NCBI RefSeq assembly: GCF_963676285.1
Contig: NZ_OY781063.1
Coordinates: 1,612,001 to 1,676,000 of the forward strand
Reading direction: 5' to 3'
Origin: an uncultured Sphaerochaeta sp.
GTDB taxonomy: Bacteria; Spirochaetota; Spirochaetia; Sphaerochaetales; Sphaerochaetaceae
Length of the DNA: 64,000 nt
The notes beneath the pieces are model-generated. The model was not told the origin of the DNA. It worked only from the letters and a program-made list of their open reading frames with translations, and made no database searches. The position numbers were made by a program, and so were the translations under genes. Position 1 is the stretch's first letter. The number at the start of each line of letters is the position of its first letter. Positions 18,529 to 27,030 of this stretch are shown in pieces.

Positions 18529-19685
18529 TTCTCACCTCCTTCGCGAGGAACCAAAGGTTTCACGAAACTGTCAGTAGGGAACGTATGCACTGGCTCAGAG
18601 AGGTAGAATCGTTTCTCCTTTATCCAGGAAGCTAAGACATCGGCAATCTCCCGTGCCTTGGCCAGGGAAGAGAGAGGAGCTGTCTTTACTTCCTTTCCAT
18701 CACTTAAGGTGACAGATCCACTGGCAAGCTGGGCATAGGAACAGGTTCCGACCGAAGGGTGGCCATCCTGTCCATAGTCCAGAATATTGGTAGTGATCTT
18801 CTCATTAGAGATGGCTAGATGTGCTGCCATTTTCTCATCAAGTACCGGTATGGGAATACCGATACCAACAAACATCGAGATACCATACTTCTCATAGTAG
18901 GCAGATCGGATATACTCCCTCGACATCTGTTTAGCATCCCCTATAACTGCAAGGGTTGCTCCTGGCAGGGTAGGAATACCTTCCGTGGTTCGTTCCCGTC
19001 TGGTATTGAACTGGGTCCCATTCCATACCACATACCCCTCTCCTCCACCGAGGAAGATCCGGGTTCCAAGACCAATGGTTCTCAGGTAGGGATCGTTCAG
19101 CAGGGGGCTCAGCTCACCACTGGTGGAGTAGGTTACGTTTGAGAATCGGGGAAGAAGACTCCCCATATAGGTGTACCTGATCCGGTTTGTGCTGTTGGTT
19201 GCCGCTGCATAGTTCTGGTAGGCGTTTCGAGGATTGAAGAGATAGAACTCGTTGATGGTATCCTTGTTGATATAGGTATCAATCTCCTTGGTGGGATAAC
19301 AATCGGTTCCTTTACCCCTTGCATGCAGGCGGACATCCTTGCCATCGATCAACTCCTCGATAACATTCGCTCCACCGTAGGTAGCATCAAACTTGGATTC
19401 GCTGGTCGCACCAATGTAGGTATCCACTGCAGCAAGTCCTTCATAGGCATTCACCCCATTGAGGGTGATTTCCTCCATACGGATACCGGGAGACCAGTGT
19501 CCGAAATTGATGATTGCTCCACTGGAGCACATCGGACCAAAGGTGGCTGTGGTTACGATATCCACCTCTTCACTGAGTTCTTTTAGGTCTTTCTCTTTTG
19601 CCATCGCGGTAAATGCTTCTGCACTTACCACGACAACCGTGCCTTTCTTGATTTTCTCATTGATCTGGGAAACTGTCTTTGCCAT
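18525..19685 (-). CDS. homocysteine biosynthesis protein (HcyBio, DUF39/COG1900)
   Basis: A 386-residue COG1900/DUF39 protein, orthologous in type to Methanosarcina MA1821, which makes homocysteine from aspartate semialdehyde and sulfide, bypassing O-acyl-homoserine and cystathionine. Two cysteines at about residues 53 (FGPMCSSGAI) and 129 (KGTDCYPTKE) fall where that family has its essential cysteines, thought to carry a persulfide. The start ATG at 19685 follows GGAG by 5 bases. It is 8 bases downstream of the NIF3-like gene. No CBS extension is present; instead the ferredoxin partner is a separate gene immediately downstream. Confidence 0.93.
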   Translation of the reverse strand: MAKTVSQINEKIKKGTVVVVSAEAFTAMAKEKDLKELSEEVDIVTTATFGPMCSSGAIINFGHWSPGIRMEEITLNGVNAYEGLAAVDTYIGATSESKFDATYGGANVIEELIDGKDVRLHARGKGTDCYPTKEIDTYINKDTINEFYLFNPRNAYQNYAAATNSTNRIRYTYMGSLLPRFSNVTYSTSGELSPLLNDPYLRTIGLGTRIFLGGGEGYVVWNGTQFNTRRERTTEGIPTLPGATLAVIGDAKQMSREYIRSAYYEKYGISMFVGIGIPIPVLDEKMAAHLAISNEKITTNILDYGQDGHPSVGTCSYAQLASGSVTLSDGKEVKTAPLSSLAKAREIADVLASWIKEKRFYLSEPVHTFPTDSFVKPLVPREGGEK

Positions 19686-19693
19686 AGGGGCTC

Positions 19694-20023
19694 CTATTCG
19701 TCACTCAACCCATCAAGGGTCAAGACCGGGATCAGATGATAAGCAGGGACCTCGTAGGGATGACTCTCTAAGAGCGCCTCTACCACTGGGGCAGCAAATT
19801 CTTCATCAACCACCAATTCTAGACGCCACTCCCGCTCTTGTGCAAGCTCTCCTACCTGCCCAATGAAGGGAGAAGCACCTTGCAAAGGACGAAATTGGCC
19901 GGTTCCTTGACTCTGGTAGCTACAGGAATCATAGGAGCCCATCTTTCCTGCTCCAGCTTTGAAGAGAGCCTCCTTTACTACCTCAAGATGAGAATCAGGA
20001 ACATAGGTTACCAGTATGTACAC
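19694..20023 (-). CDS. NIF3-related YqfO C-terminal domain-like protein
   Basis: A 109-residue stand-alone protein matching the ferredoxin-like insert domain of NIF3/YqfO proteins: VTYVPDSHLEVVKEALFKAG, GSYDSCSYQSQGTGQFRP and GASPFIGQVGE. Its fold resembles CutA1/PII, suggesting a regulatory or metal-binding role, but no function is established. GTG at 20023 is taken as start because AAGGAG lies 5-10 bases upstream and the family N-terminus begins here. It is the first gene of the HcyBio-metH-metF operon and only 35 bases from the divergent pth, so the promoters must overlap or lie inside pth. Confidence 0.85.
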   Translation of the reverse strand: MYILVTYVPDSHLEVVKEALFKAGAGKMGSYDSCSYQSQGTGQFRPLQGASPFIGQVGELAQEREWRLELVVDEEFAAPVVEALLESHPYEVPAYHLIPVLTLDGLSDE

Positions 20024-20058
20024 CTTTTCTCTCCTTCTGTTTGTCCGTATGATAGGGT

Positions 20059-20589
20059 ATGGTAAAACTTCTGGTATTTCTCGGCAACCCTGGTAAAGCG
20101 TATGAGAAAACCCGGCACAATGTAGGCTGGATGGTTTGTGATCATATATACCCAACACTCTCGTGGTCACAGAAATTCAATGGGCTGATTGCCCAGGATG
20201 GGGGAACCAGGCTTCTCAAGCCCCATACCTACATGAACGAAAGCGGAAAGTCCGTTCGGTCTTGCATGGATTTCTTCTCCTATACAGCACACGATGTCCT
20301 GGTCATCCATGACGATCTGGAGCTTCCCTTTGGGACAATAAGGATGCAGCGTGGTGGTGGCCTCCAGGGACACAATGGATTGAAGTCAATCAAGAGCCAT
20401 ATCAAGGACGACGGGTTCATCCGACTCCGCATAGGAATTGGAAGACCAAAGCATGGAACCGTTTCCTCCTTTGTATTGCAACGCTTCTCCCCTGAAGAAG
20501 AGATTTCGCTTCCCTTGATTCTTGATTCAGCAAAAAAGATGCTAATAGACGATATTCCTACTCTTCCTGTCACAAATACATTAGTCTAA
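20059..20589 (+). CDS. pth: peptidyl-tRNA hydrolase
   Basis: A 176-residue enzyme that releases tRNA from prematurely dropped peptidyl-tRNA. Asn10 (FLGNPG), catalytic His20 (TRHNVGW), the HTYMNESG loop, HDDLELPFG and GHNGLKS are all conserved. It is slightly shorter than the usual 185-195 residues, with a trimmed C-terminal lid. The ribosome site is weak (GATAGGG just before ATG). It is divergent from the HcyBio operon and 33 bases upstream of the GH13-like gene. Confidence 0.95.
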   Translation: MVKLLVFLGNPGKAYEKTRHNVGWMVCDHIYPTLSWSQKFNGLIAQDGGTRLLKPHTYMNESGKSVRSCMDFFSYTAHDVLVIHDDLELPFGTIRMQRGGGLQGHNGLKSIKSHIKDDGFIRLRIGIGRPKHGTVSSFVLQRFSPEEEISLPLILDSAKKMLIDDIPTLPVTNTLV

Positions 20590-20622
20590 CAGCGTCCAAT
20601 TCCCAAGAAAGTGGTTACAACC

Positions 20623-23600
20623 ATGGCCACTCGTGATATACTTGGAGTACCACTATCAGGGATACAACCACCCTCAGGGAGGCGTGATTTGATTACACGT
20701 GATTTTCGTATTTCAGTTCGCACAAGGACTGAAATTGATTTTTTTCCAGCGTTGTTTCCGTCAGATGCCGACCTTGGAGATCTCTATAAGCAGGCAACTG
20801 AACTCGCTTACCTTTTCAATACGAAGGTAAAAGCAAAGGGAGGAAATGACTGGGTCTCCTCGGCAAAACTCCATGCCTCGGCTGTCCTGCATCAACTCTA
20901 CCAGAGTGTTCTTTCCCACTACCTGAGTTACAGTGAACCTGACTTCTTTACCCGCCTGACCACATTGGTCAACAAGAACCACGCAGCCCAGGAAGTACTT
21001 GCCTTCTACATGAAGGAGTTCCCGTCCCCGCTCTTGGTCGAGCAGGGACTGCCTCTGGAATACTTCTATGAGGAGTCTCTCAGAGGCTATTTCATTCATC
21101 AGGTTATGCAGGAAAACCCTGCACTCATGAAGGCAACAAAGCCATTCCTCGCCCCTGAAGGACTCTCCTTCCCCAAGGCTGCCCAGGCTGTCACCGCCTT
21201 GATGGGGGGATATACCCTCTCCAGTGCATCGATGACCAATAGTGACGAGGACATCTTCTCCTTCCTCACCAGACCAGCAAAACTCTACCCTGATTCCCTG
21301 ACCGACCAGATCTCGTTCATCATTGAGACCTGGGGGGAACTGATTCCCCAACGCTTGAAGGAGTTGCTCCTGAAAGCAATCGATGTGGTAAAGGAAGAAG
21401 AGAAGCCCCACTTCCCGGGAGATGGGGGAAGCCCTGTTATGGTCGTACCCGACTACACCCTCTATGACCAGGAGTACGAGGCATTCACTACCGACCGGAA
21501 TTGGATGCCCAATGTAATCATGCTTGCCAAATCCACCCTTGTATGGCTGGACCAGCTGACCAAGGAGTATGAATACCCTATTGATACCTTGGACAAGATT
21601 CCTGACAGAGAGCTCGATCATATTGCAACCAGGGGGTTCACCGCACTCTGGCTTATCGGACTATGGGAAAGAAGCACCGCAAGCAAGAAAATCAAGAACC
21701 TCTGTGGCAACCCTGATGCGGAAGCCTCCGCATACTCCTTGAAAAATTACGAGATTGCAGAAGTCATCGGAGGATGGCCTGCCTTGGACAACCTTCGAAA
21801 GCGGTGTGCCAGCCGAGGTATCAGACTTGCCAGTGACATGGTTCCAAACCATTGTGGAATAGACGGGGATTGGGTCTTTGAACACAGCGACTTTTTCGTC
21901 CAGCAAAGTTATCCACCCTTCCCTTCCTATACCTATGATGGACCAAACCTCTCTTCACACCCGGATGTTGAGATCAAGCTGGAGGATCATTACTACGATC
22001 GCAGTGATGCTGCAGTAACCTTCAGAAGAAGGGATCTGAGAAATGGGGACACCACCTACATCTTCCATGGCAATGATGGCACTTCGATGCCCTGGAACGA
22101 TACTGCCCAGCTGGATTTCCTCAACCCGGTAACACGGGAGGCTGTCTATCAACAGATAAAGCATGTTGCCAGCAACTTTCCCATCATCCGCTTTGATGCT
22201 GCAATGACGTTGGCAAAGAAACACATCCAACGACTCTGGTATCCTAAACCGGGCCACGGAGGAGATATTGCCGGGCGTGCTCAGTATGGTATGGATGAGG
22301 CTGAGTTCAACCGTCAAATCCCCAAGGAGTTCTGGAGGGAGGTGGTGGACAGGATCAATGAGGAGTTGCCTGATACACTGTTGCTTGCAGAAGCGTTCTG
22401 GATGATGGAAGGGTACTTTGTCCGCACCTTGGGAATGCATCGCGTGTATAACAGCGCATTTATGAACATGCTCAAGAATCAGGAAAACCAGAAATATCGA
22501 GAGACCATTAAGAATACACTTAACTTCGACCCTGAGATCCTTAAACGGTTCGTAAACTTCATGAACAACCCAGATGAGGAAACTGCCATCGCCCAGTTTG
22601 GGGATGGGGACAAGTACTTTGGTGTTTGTACTTTGCTGGTAACCATGCCAGGGCTTCCCATGTTCGGCCACGGACAGGTTGAAGGGTACCGGGAAAAATA
22701 CGGTATGGAATACCGCCGTGCATATTGGGATGAGAAACCCAACGAATACTTAATTGGGGAGCATTATCGAAGGATCTTCCCACTCCTGAAGAAACGATAC
22801 CTTTTCAGTGGCGTTGATAATTTCCAACTCTTCGATCTTTATCGTGATGGGGAGGTTCAACAGTCTGCATTCTGCTACGTGAATGGAACAGAACATGAAC
22901 GGGTCCTGGTTCTATACAACAACCAGTATGAAGTGGTGGAAGGATGGATAAAATCCTCTGCCCAAAAAGTAAAGAAATCTAATGGGGACAAGTACCTTGA
23001 GGAAGTCAGCCTTGCTGAGGCTTTGAATCTGACGGTGGGAGGAAGACGGTACGTTATCACGGACTCTTTCAGCGATGGCCTAACCTATATGAAACCTTCA
23101 CTCAAGGTCTTCGACGAAGGATTCTTTGTACACCTCCGTGGGTTTGAGACCAAGGTATACCTGAATATCAGGGAAGTTGAGGACACCGATGGAATCTACT
23201 CTGCTCTGTATGAACAGATGGGAGATTCAGGCATTGCAAATTTTGAACAGGAAATCCTTGCACTCAGGCTCAAACCAGTCTACAAGGCAATGGATCACTT
23301 CCTTTCTCCATCCTTCCACAAGCAGGTCAAACGTCTGATGGAAGGCAAGGCAACCAGTAAAACAGAACGTACACTTATTCTCTTGTTGGCAGAAGCATAT
23401 ACACACCTCTCGGCAGTTGTAGAAAATCTACATCCCGAGGCTCGAAAGTCACTACCCTCCATTCCCCGGGAAATAAGTCCAAGTTCCATGCTTGAGGAAA
23501 TCCAGAGAATGAGTTCTCTCTTCAGCAAGGAAGAGAGCAGACTCTTCATGCAGGGAACCAGGATTCTTGATGAGATGGAATCAGTCATGGCTGCAGCGCT

Positions 23601-24030
23601 CTTCCTGAAGCCCTTCCTCAGTGAGGATGCAACCATAAGCGATGCAATGGTGGCAAGTGATAAGCTGTTGCTCTCCCGTTTCTTCTCCAAACAACTATGT
23701 GAGGCTGGTTTTGAACAGGAACTTGCAAGAAAGGCTTGCCACAGTGCAGCCATCCTGGCCGCCAGTGCACATATGGTAAACGACAGTGAGGATGACCCAA
23801 GGAAGATTCTGGCCACACTGCTTGAAGATCCTTCTCTCAGGGCATACGCCCAGGTCAATGAACACCAAGGGGTGACATGGTATACCAAGGAGGCAATGCA
23901 AGAGATTATCTATCTTTCCGCTCTCTCCCTTGCAATCCATAAGGGGATGACCAATGCACAGGAGTATGTAAAAACCTTGATGGAGGCAGAGACGGAAGCA
24001 CTCTATAAACTTGATCGGCTTTTAGGGTAA
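20623..24030 (+). CDS. large GH13-like (alpha-amylase superfamily) protein
   Basis: A 1135-residue protein with a central alpha-amylase type barrel. Conserved region I appears as ASDMVPNHCG, region II as IIRFDAAMTLAKKH (nucleophile Asp), region III as LLLAEAFW (acid/base Glu), and region IV as FVNFMNNPDEE, where the usual NHD is NPD. A long N-terminal part (about 270 residues) precedes the barrel, and a helical C-terminal part of about 300 residues follows; neither is recognised. There is no signal peptide, so it is cytoplasmic and may act on storage polysaccharide or oligosaccharides. An in-frame GTG at 20611 is an alternative start. Confidence 0.8.
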   Translation: MATRDILGVPLSGIQPPSGRRDLITRDFRISVRTRTEIDFFPALFPSDADLGDLYKQATELAYLFNTKVKAKGGNDWVSSAKLHASAVLHQLYQSVLSHYLSYSEPDFFTRLTTLVNKNHAAQEVLAFYMKEFPSPLLVEQGLPLEYFYEESLRGYFIHQVMQENPALMKATKPFLAPEGLSFPKAAQAVTALMGGYTLSSASMTNSDEDIFSFLTRPAKLYPDSLTDQISFIIETWGELIPQRLKELLLKAIDVVKEEEKPHFPGDGGSPVMVVPDYTLYDQEYEAFTTDRNWMPNVIMLAKSTLVWLDQLTKEYEYPIDTLDKIPDRELDHIATRGFTALWLIGLWERSTASKKIKNLCGNPDAEASAYSLKNYEIAEVIGGWPALDNLRKRCASRGIRLASDMVPNHCGIDGDWVFEHSDFFVQQSYPPFPSYTYDGPNLSSHPDVEIKLEDHYYDRSDAAVTFRRRDLRNGDTTYIFHGNDGTSMPWNDTAQLDFLNPVTREAVYQQIKHVASNFPIIRFDAAMTLAKKHIQRLWYPKPGHGGDIAGRAQYGMDEAEFNRQIPKEFWREVVDRINEELPDTLLLAEAFWMMEGYFVRTLGMHRVYNSAFMNMLKNQENQKYRETIKNTLNFDPEILKRFVNFMNNPDEETAIAQFGDGDKYFGVCTLLVTMPGLPMFGHGQVEGYREKYGMEYRRAYWDEKPNEYLIGEHYRRIFPLLKKRYLFSGVDNFQLFDLYRDGEVQQSAFCYVNGTEHERVLVLYNNQYEVVEGWIKSSAQKVKKSNGDKYLEEVSLAEALNLTVGGRRYVITDSFSDGLTYMKPSLKVFDEGFFVHLRGFETKVYLNIREVEDTDGIYSALYEQMGDSGIANFEQEILALRLKPVYKAMDHFLSPSFHKQVKRLMEGKATSKTERTLILLLAEAYTHLSAVVENLHPEARKSLPSIPREISPSSMLEEIQRMSSLFSKEESRLFMQGTRILDEMESVMAAALFLKPFLSEDATISDAMVASDKLLLSRFFSKQLCEAGFEQELARKACHSAAILAASAHMVNDSEDDPRKILATLLEDPSLRAYAQVNEHQGVTWYTKEAMQEIIYLSALSLAIHKGMTNAQEYVKTLMEAETEALYKLDRLLG

Positions 24031-24081
24031 TCCCTACGGTTTGATTGACTTGCCAGAGTTGTTAAGATACTCTTGGAAACT

Positions 24082-25329
24082 ATGAAGACGTGGATTAGTT
24101 ACCTAGCTGCAACAGCCTTGGCGCTGGCTGCAACCCTATTATTCGGGGATTCGACTGTTTTTCAGCAGCTGATGTACACCATCACTGCCCTGTTGGTACA
24201 ATTGGGTGGTTTTGTCTTGATTCCCTTGGTATTCTTTGGATTTTCTTCAGGTATTGCTTCCCTGAGAAAGGATAGTAAAGGATTTGTCTTCAGTCGAACG
24301 ACCATACTTTGGAGTCTATTCTCCACACTGTTGCTCGCTATTTCTGGAGCAGTCGTATTCAGGTTTTTCCCCACCTACTTCCCAGCAAGCAGCAGCGCAG
24401 GTACTGATGCAACGTCCCTATCGGTCCTTGCTCCACAGTCCTTGTCCACACTCTTTGAGTCATTGCTCCCCATTAATCCATTCTACACATTGGCAAGTGC
24501 TGAAAGTTTCCTACTTCCAGTAATTATCATTGCCTTGGTTTTTGGATACTTCCTGAAGCCGAATGTTGAGGTAATCCGACCTGCATATGTGACGATGAAC
24601 TCCTTGAGCGAGACGATGTTCCGCCTGACGCGGTCCTTTGCCATTCTCGGCCACCTTTTCGTCTTCTTTGCTGCCTCCTACTGGTTCAGCCACCTGCAAC
24701 AGGAAGGAACCATCTTTGTTGCTGGAAGATTCCTGCTGATGTTGCTGGGCTCCACGCTTGCCGTACTCCTTTTTATACTGCCTTTACTGTTTGCCATTGC
24801 CACCCGATTCAAGATAAATCCATACCAGGTTCTCTACCGAATGTTAGCTCCAGCATTAGCAGCGCTCTTTAGTGGAAGCATTTTCTTTTCCACTCCTATC
24901 AGCATTCCACTCTCCAGGCATAATCTCGGATGTCAAAAACGAGTTAGTGCTACCGCTTTTCCCCTTTACACGCTTATCGGGAGGGGAGGGTCGGCTATGA
25001 TTGCGACATTGAGCATTCTCAGCCTGCTGTATGCCGCAACGGCTACAATGCCTACAGACAAGGTCATTCTCATCGTTGCACTCACCAGTGCTATGTTCTC
25101 CTTTGCCAGCCCTCTGTATCTTGGGTATGAGGTTTTCTTCATCTCCATCATAGCCCTACAATTTTTGAAGATTGACCTCTATGGTGCAGAGATGACCTTG
25201 ATTGCCCTTATGCCGATACTTAATGGCCTCGGAATTCTCATTGATTCCTACATTGCTGCTTTTGGGTCTATGTATACCTGTCACCGGATGGGGGTATTGG
25301 TTGAAAGTGCCTACAGGGATATCCAGTAA
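24082..25329 (+). CDS. SDF-type (dicarboxylate/amino acid:cation symporter-like) membrane protein
   Basis: 415 residues with about eight to ten membrane segments. The arrangement, with ALFSGSIFFSTPISIP before the seventh helix and a polar region following, suggests a sodium:dicarboxylate symporter (SDF/DAACS) relative, though the canonical serine-rich and NMDG motifs are degraded, so substrate and even transport activity are uncertain. The ATG at 24082 is preferred over an in-frame TTG at 24073. It is followed 6 bases later by another membrane protein gene, probably in the same transcript. Confidence 0.6.
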   Translation: MKTWISYLAATALALAATLLFGDSTVFQQLMYTITALLVQLGGFVLIPLVFFGFSSGIASLRKDSKGFVFSRTTILWSLFSTLLLAISGAVVFRFFPTYFPASSSAGTDATSLSVLAPQSLSTLFESLLPINPFYTLASAESFLLPVIIIALVFGYFLKPNVEVIRPAYVTMNSLSETMFRLTRSFAILGHLFVFFAASYWFSHLQQEGTIFVAGRFLLMLLGSTLAVLLFILPLLFAIATRFKINPYQVLYRMLAPALAALFSGSIFFSTPISIPLSRHNLGCQKRVSATAFPLYTLIGRGGSAMIATLSILSLLYAATATMPTDKVILIVALTSAMFSFASPLYLGYEVFFISIIALQFLKIDLYGAEMTLIALMPILNGLGILIDSYIAAFGSMYTCHRMGVLVESAYRDIQ

Positions 25330-25335
25330 GACGCC

Positions 25336-26109
25336 ATGGGAAAGAATCTACGCTTCGTATTTTTGGGAATCCAATCTGTCATTACCCTGTTGCTCTCCAT
25401 TACGATTATCCATGCAATGGTAAGCTCGTTGCAACAGCAACAGGGCATTTGGTCCACAGCCCAATCCCACCTTCTTCCTTCCTTGATCCATCTCTGGGTT
25501 GCCTTGATAGCTGCACTGTTGCTTTGTTTTTTTTATAGGGCCAATATTGGGGCTGAGGCACGGGTGCTACCTCTGTTGCTCCTTACGCTCAGCTTGGGGA
25601 ATGTGAAAATTCTTCCTGCATATCAGGCACTCACGCAGATTTTTATCATCAGCCCAATGACCATCTCAGTCATCTACCACTTCTCTCTGCTATTCTCATC
25701 ATTTCTCTTTCTTGCTTCCGGTATTTTCCAACAGACCATCAACCCAGTAAAGCTTTGGCAGTACTCATTCTTCGGTGCTGCCAGTGCCTTGATGCTCTCC
25801 ATCCTCGTTCCGGTATCGGTCAACAGCCCTTCCTATCTATGGGAAGCAAAAGTCACCAACAGTCTCTTCTTGGGAATCTGTATTCTGATCAACGTATTGG
25901 CAGTGACAACCTTTTTGATTGCCATGTTTGAAGAGCACTTCAGCAGACAGAACTTTTCACGCTGTCTGGCCTTTATCTTGATGATTGTGGGAAACGCCAT
26001 GGTAACCATTAGCCAGAACACCTTGTTCAACTTCCTTGGCCTGGCGCTCTATGTTGCAGGGACAAGCACCCTGATTCTGGTTACCAGGACGTACCACATC
26101 TGGACGTAG
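25336..26109 (+). CDS. hypothetical multi-pass membrane protein
   Basis: 257 residues, not recognised, with about seven predicted membrane segments (for example VFLGIQSVITLLLSITIIH near the N-terminus and FLGICILINVLAVTTFLIA in the second half). Short loops and few charges suggest a compact membrane protein. It follows the SDF-like transporter by 6 bases and may be its partner; it ends 2 bases from the convergent aldo/keto reductase gene with no terminator between them. Confidence 0.65.
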   Translation: MGKNLRFVFLGIQSVITLLLSITIIHAMVSSLQQQQGIWSTAQSHLLPSLIHLWVALIAALLLCFFYRANIGAEARVLPLLLLTLSLGNVKILPAYQALTQIFIISPMTISVIYHFSLLFSSFLFLASGIFQQTINPVKLWQYSFFGAASALMLSILVPVSVNSPSYLWEAKVTNSLFLGICILINVLAVTTFLIAMFEEHFSRQNFSRCLAFILMIVGNAMVTISQNTLFNFLGLALYVAGTSTLILVTRTYHIWT

Positions 26110-26111
26110 AT

Positions 26112-26966
26112 TTAGCTGAATAGCGGTGTTATTGCCTCTTTCTTTACCAAAGCTTCCATCTCTTCATCACTTGGCTTAATGATTGGTTGCTGTGCTGCCT
26201 TGAGAATATGAGGCAAGATGCGAATATCTCCAGTACTGTTCAGAAACACCTGCTCATTGGAAAGAACCCAATGGACTGCCCTCTGGATGGAATCCTCATC
26301 GGTAAGAGGATCATACCAGGTAGCATAGATCTTTTCCTTCTCCCCAAGCTCTCCACGCGCTAAGCTCTTGATGGTCTGCACTGCAACATCTCTCTCCCTG
26401 CATACCTTAAAAAGCTTTTGGGATTGCTCCCTGTAGAGCGAATTCTGCATCATGGTATAGTTGTAAGGCAGGAGAACCGAATCGAAATCATAGACTTCCA
26501 GACTCCTCAGATGTGCTGAAGGGGCTTCAACTCCATGGCCAGTTACGCCAATGAAACGGACCAATCCCTGCTCTTTTGCCTCAATGGCAGCCTCCAAGGC
26601 TCCCCCCTCGCTCATCGTGGTCTTCCACTCATCCGGTTCCACAAGATAGTGAAGTTGCCACAAATCAAGATAATCGGTCTGAAGACGGGTGAGGGTCTCC
26701 TTCAACTCCACCAGAGCCTCTTCCTTGGTGCGTTTATTGGTTTTTGAAGCCAGGAAAAAAGAGGAACGATGTTCTTTCATCCAGGGACCTATGCGTAACT
26801 CCGCATCTCCATAGCTCCTAGCGGTATCGATATGGTTGATCCCATTATCGAGCAAAAGGCCCAACGTCTTATCAGCTTCCCTTTGGCTTACATCCCAAAA
26901 AGCAGCAGCTCCAAAGAGCACCCTGCTTGAGGTATGGCCGGTTTTTCCGAATGCTTTGTATTCCAT
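26112..26966 (-). CDS. aldo/keto reductase
   Basis: A 284-residue NAD(P)H-dependent TIM-barrel oxidoreductase. The catalytic tetrad is visible: Asp and Tyr in HIDTARSYGDAE, Lys in ASKTNKR and His in LDLWQLHYL. Substrate cannot be told from sequence. The start has a strong AGGGAGGAAAC ribosome site. It lies downstream of gpmI on the same strand, but a terminator separates them, so it probably has its own promoter. Confidence 0.92.
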   Translation of the reverse strand: MEYKAFGKTGHTSSRVLFGAAAFWDVSQREADKTLGLLLDNGINHIDTARSYGDAELRIGPWMKEHRSSFFLASKTNKRTKEEALVELKETLTRLQTDYLDLWQLHYLVEPDEWKTTMSEGGALEAAIEAKEQGLVRFIGVTGHGVEAPSAHLRSLEVYDFDSVLLPYNYTMMQNSLYREQSQKLFKVCRERDVAVQTIKSLARGELGEKEKIYATWYDPLTDEDSIQRAVHWVLSNEQVFLNSTGDIRILPHILKAAQQPIIKPSDEEMEALVKKEAITPLFS

Positions 26967-26979
26967 TGTTTCCTCCCTT

Positions 26980-27012
26980 TAAAAACACAACAGGGCCCGT
27001 AGGCCCTGTTTC
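26980..27012 (-). terminator. terminator downstream of gpmI
   Basis: On the minus strand AACAGGGCC and GGCCCTGTT pair around a short TACG-containing loop, followed by GTGTTTTT. It lies 20 bases after the gpmI stop and just ahead of the aldo/keto reductase start. Confidence 0.8.
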
Positions 27013-27030
27013 ATGATATCACAGAAATAC

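Noticed and set aside
20761..21621. Long minus-strand open frame inside the GH13-like gene
   Set aside because: Shadow of a well-supported plus-strand gene; no motif or ribosome site.
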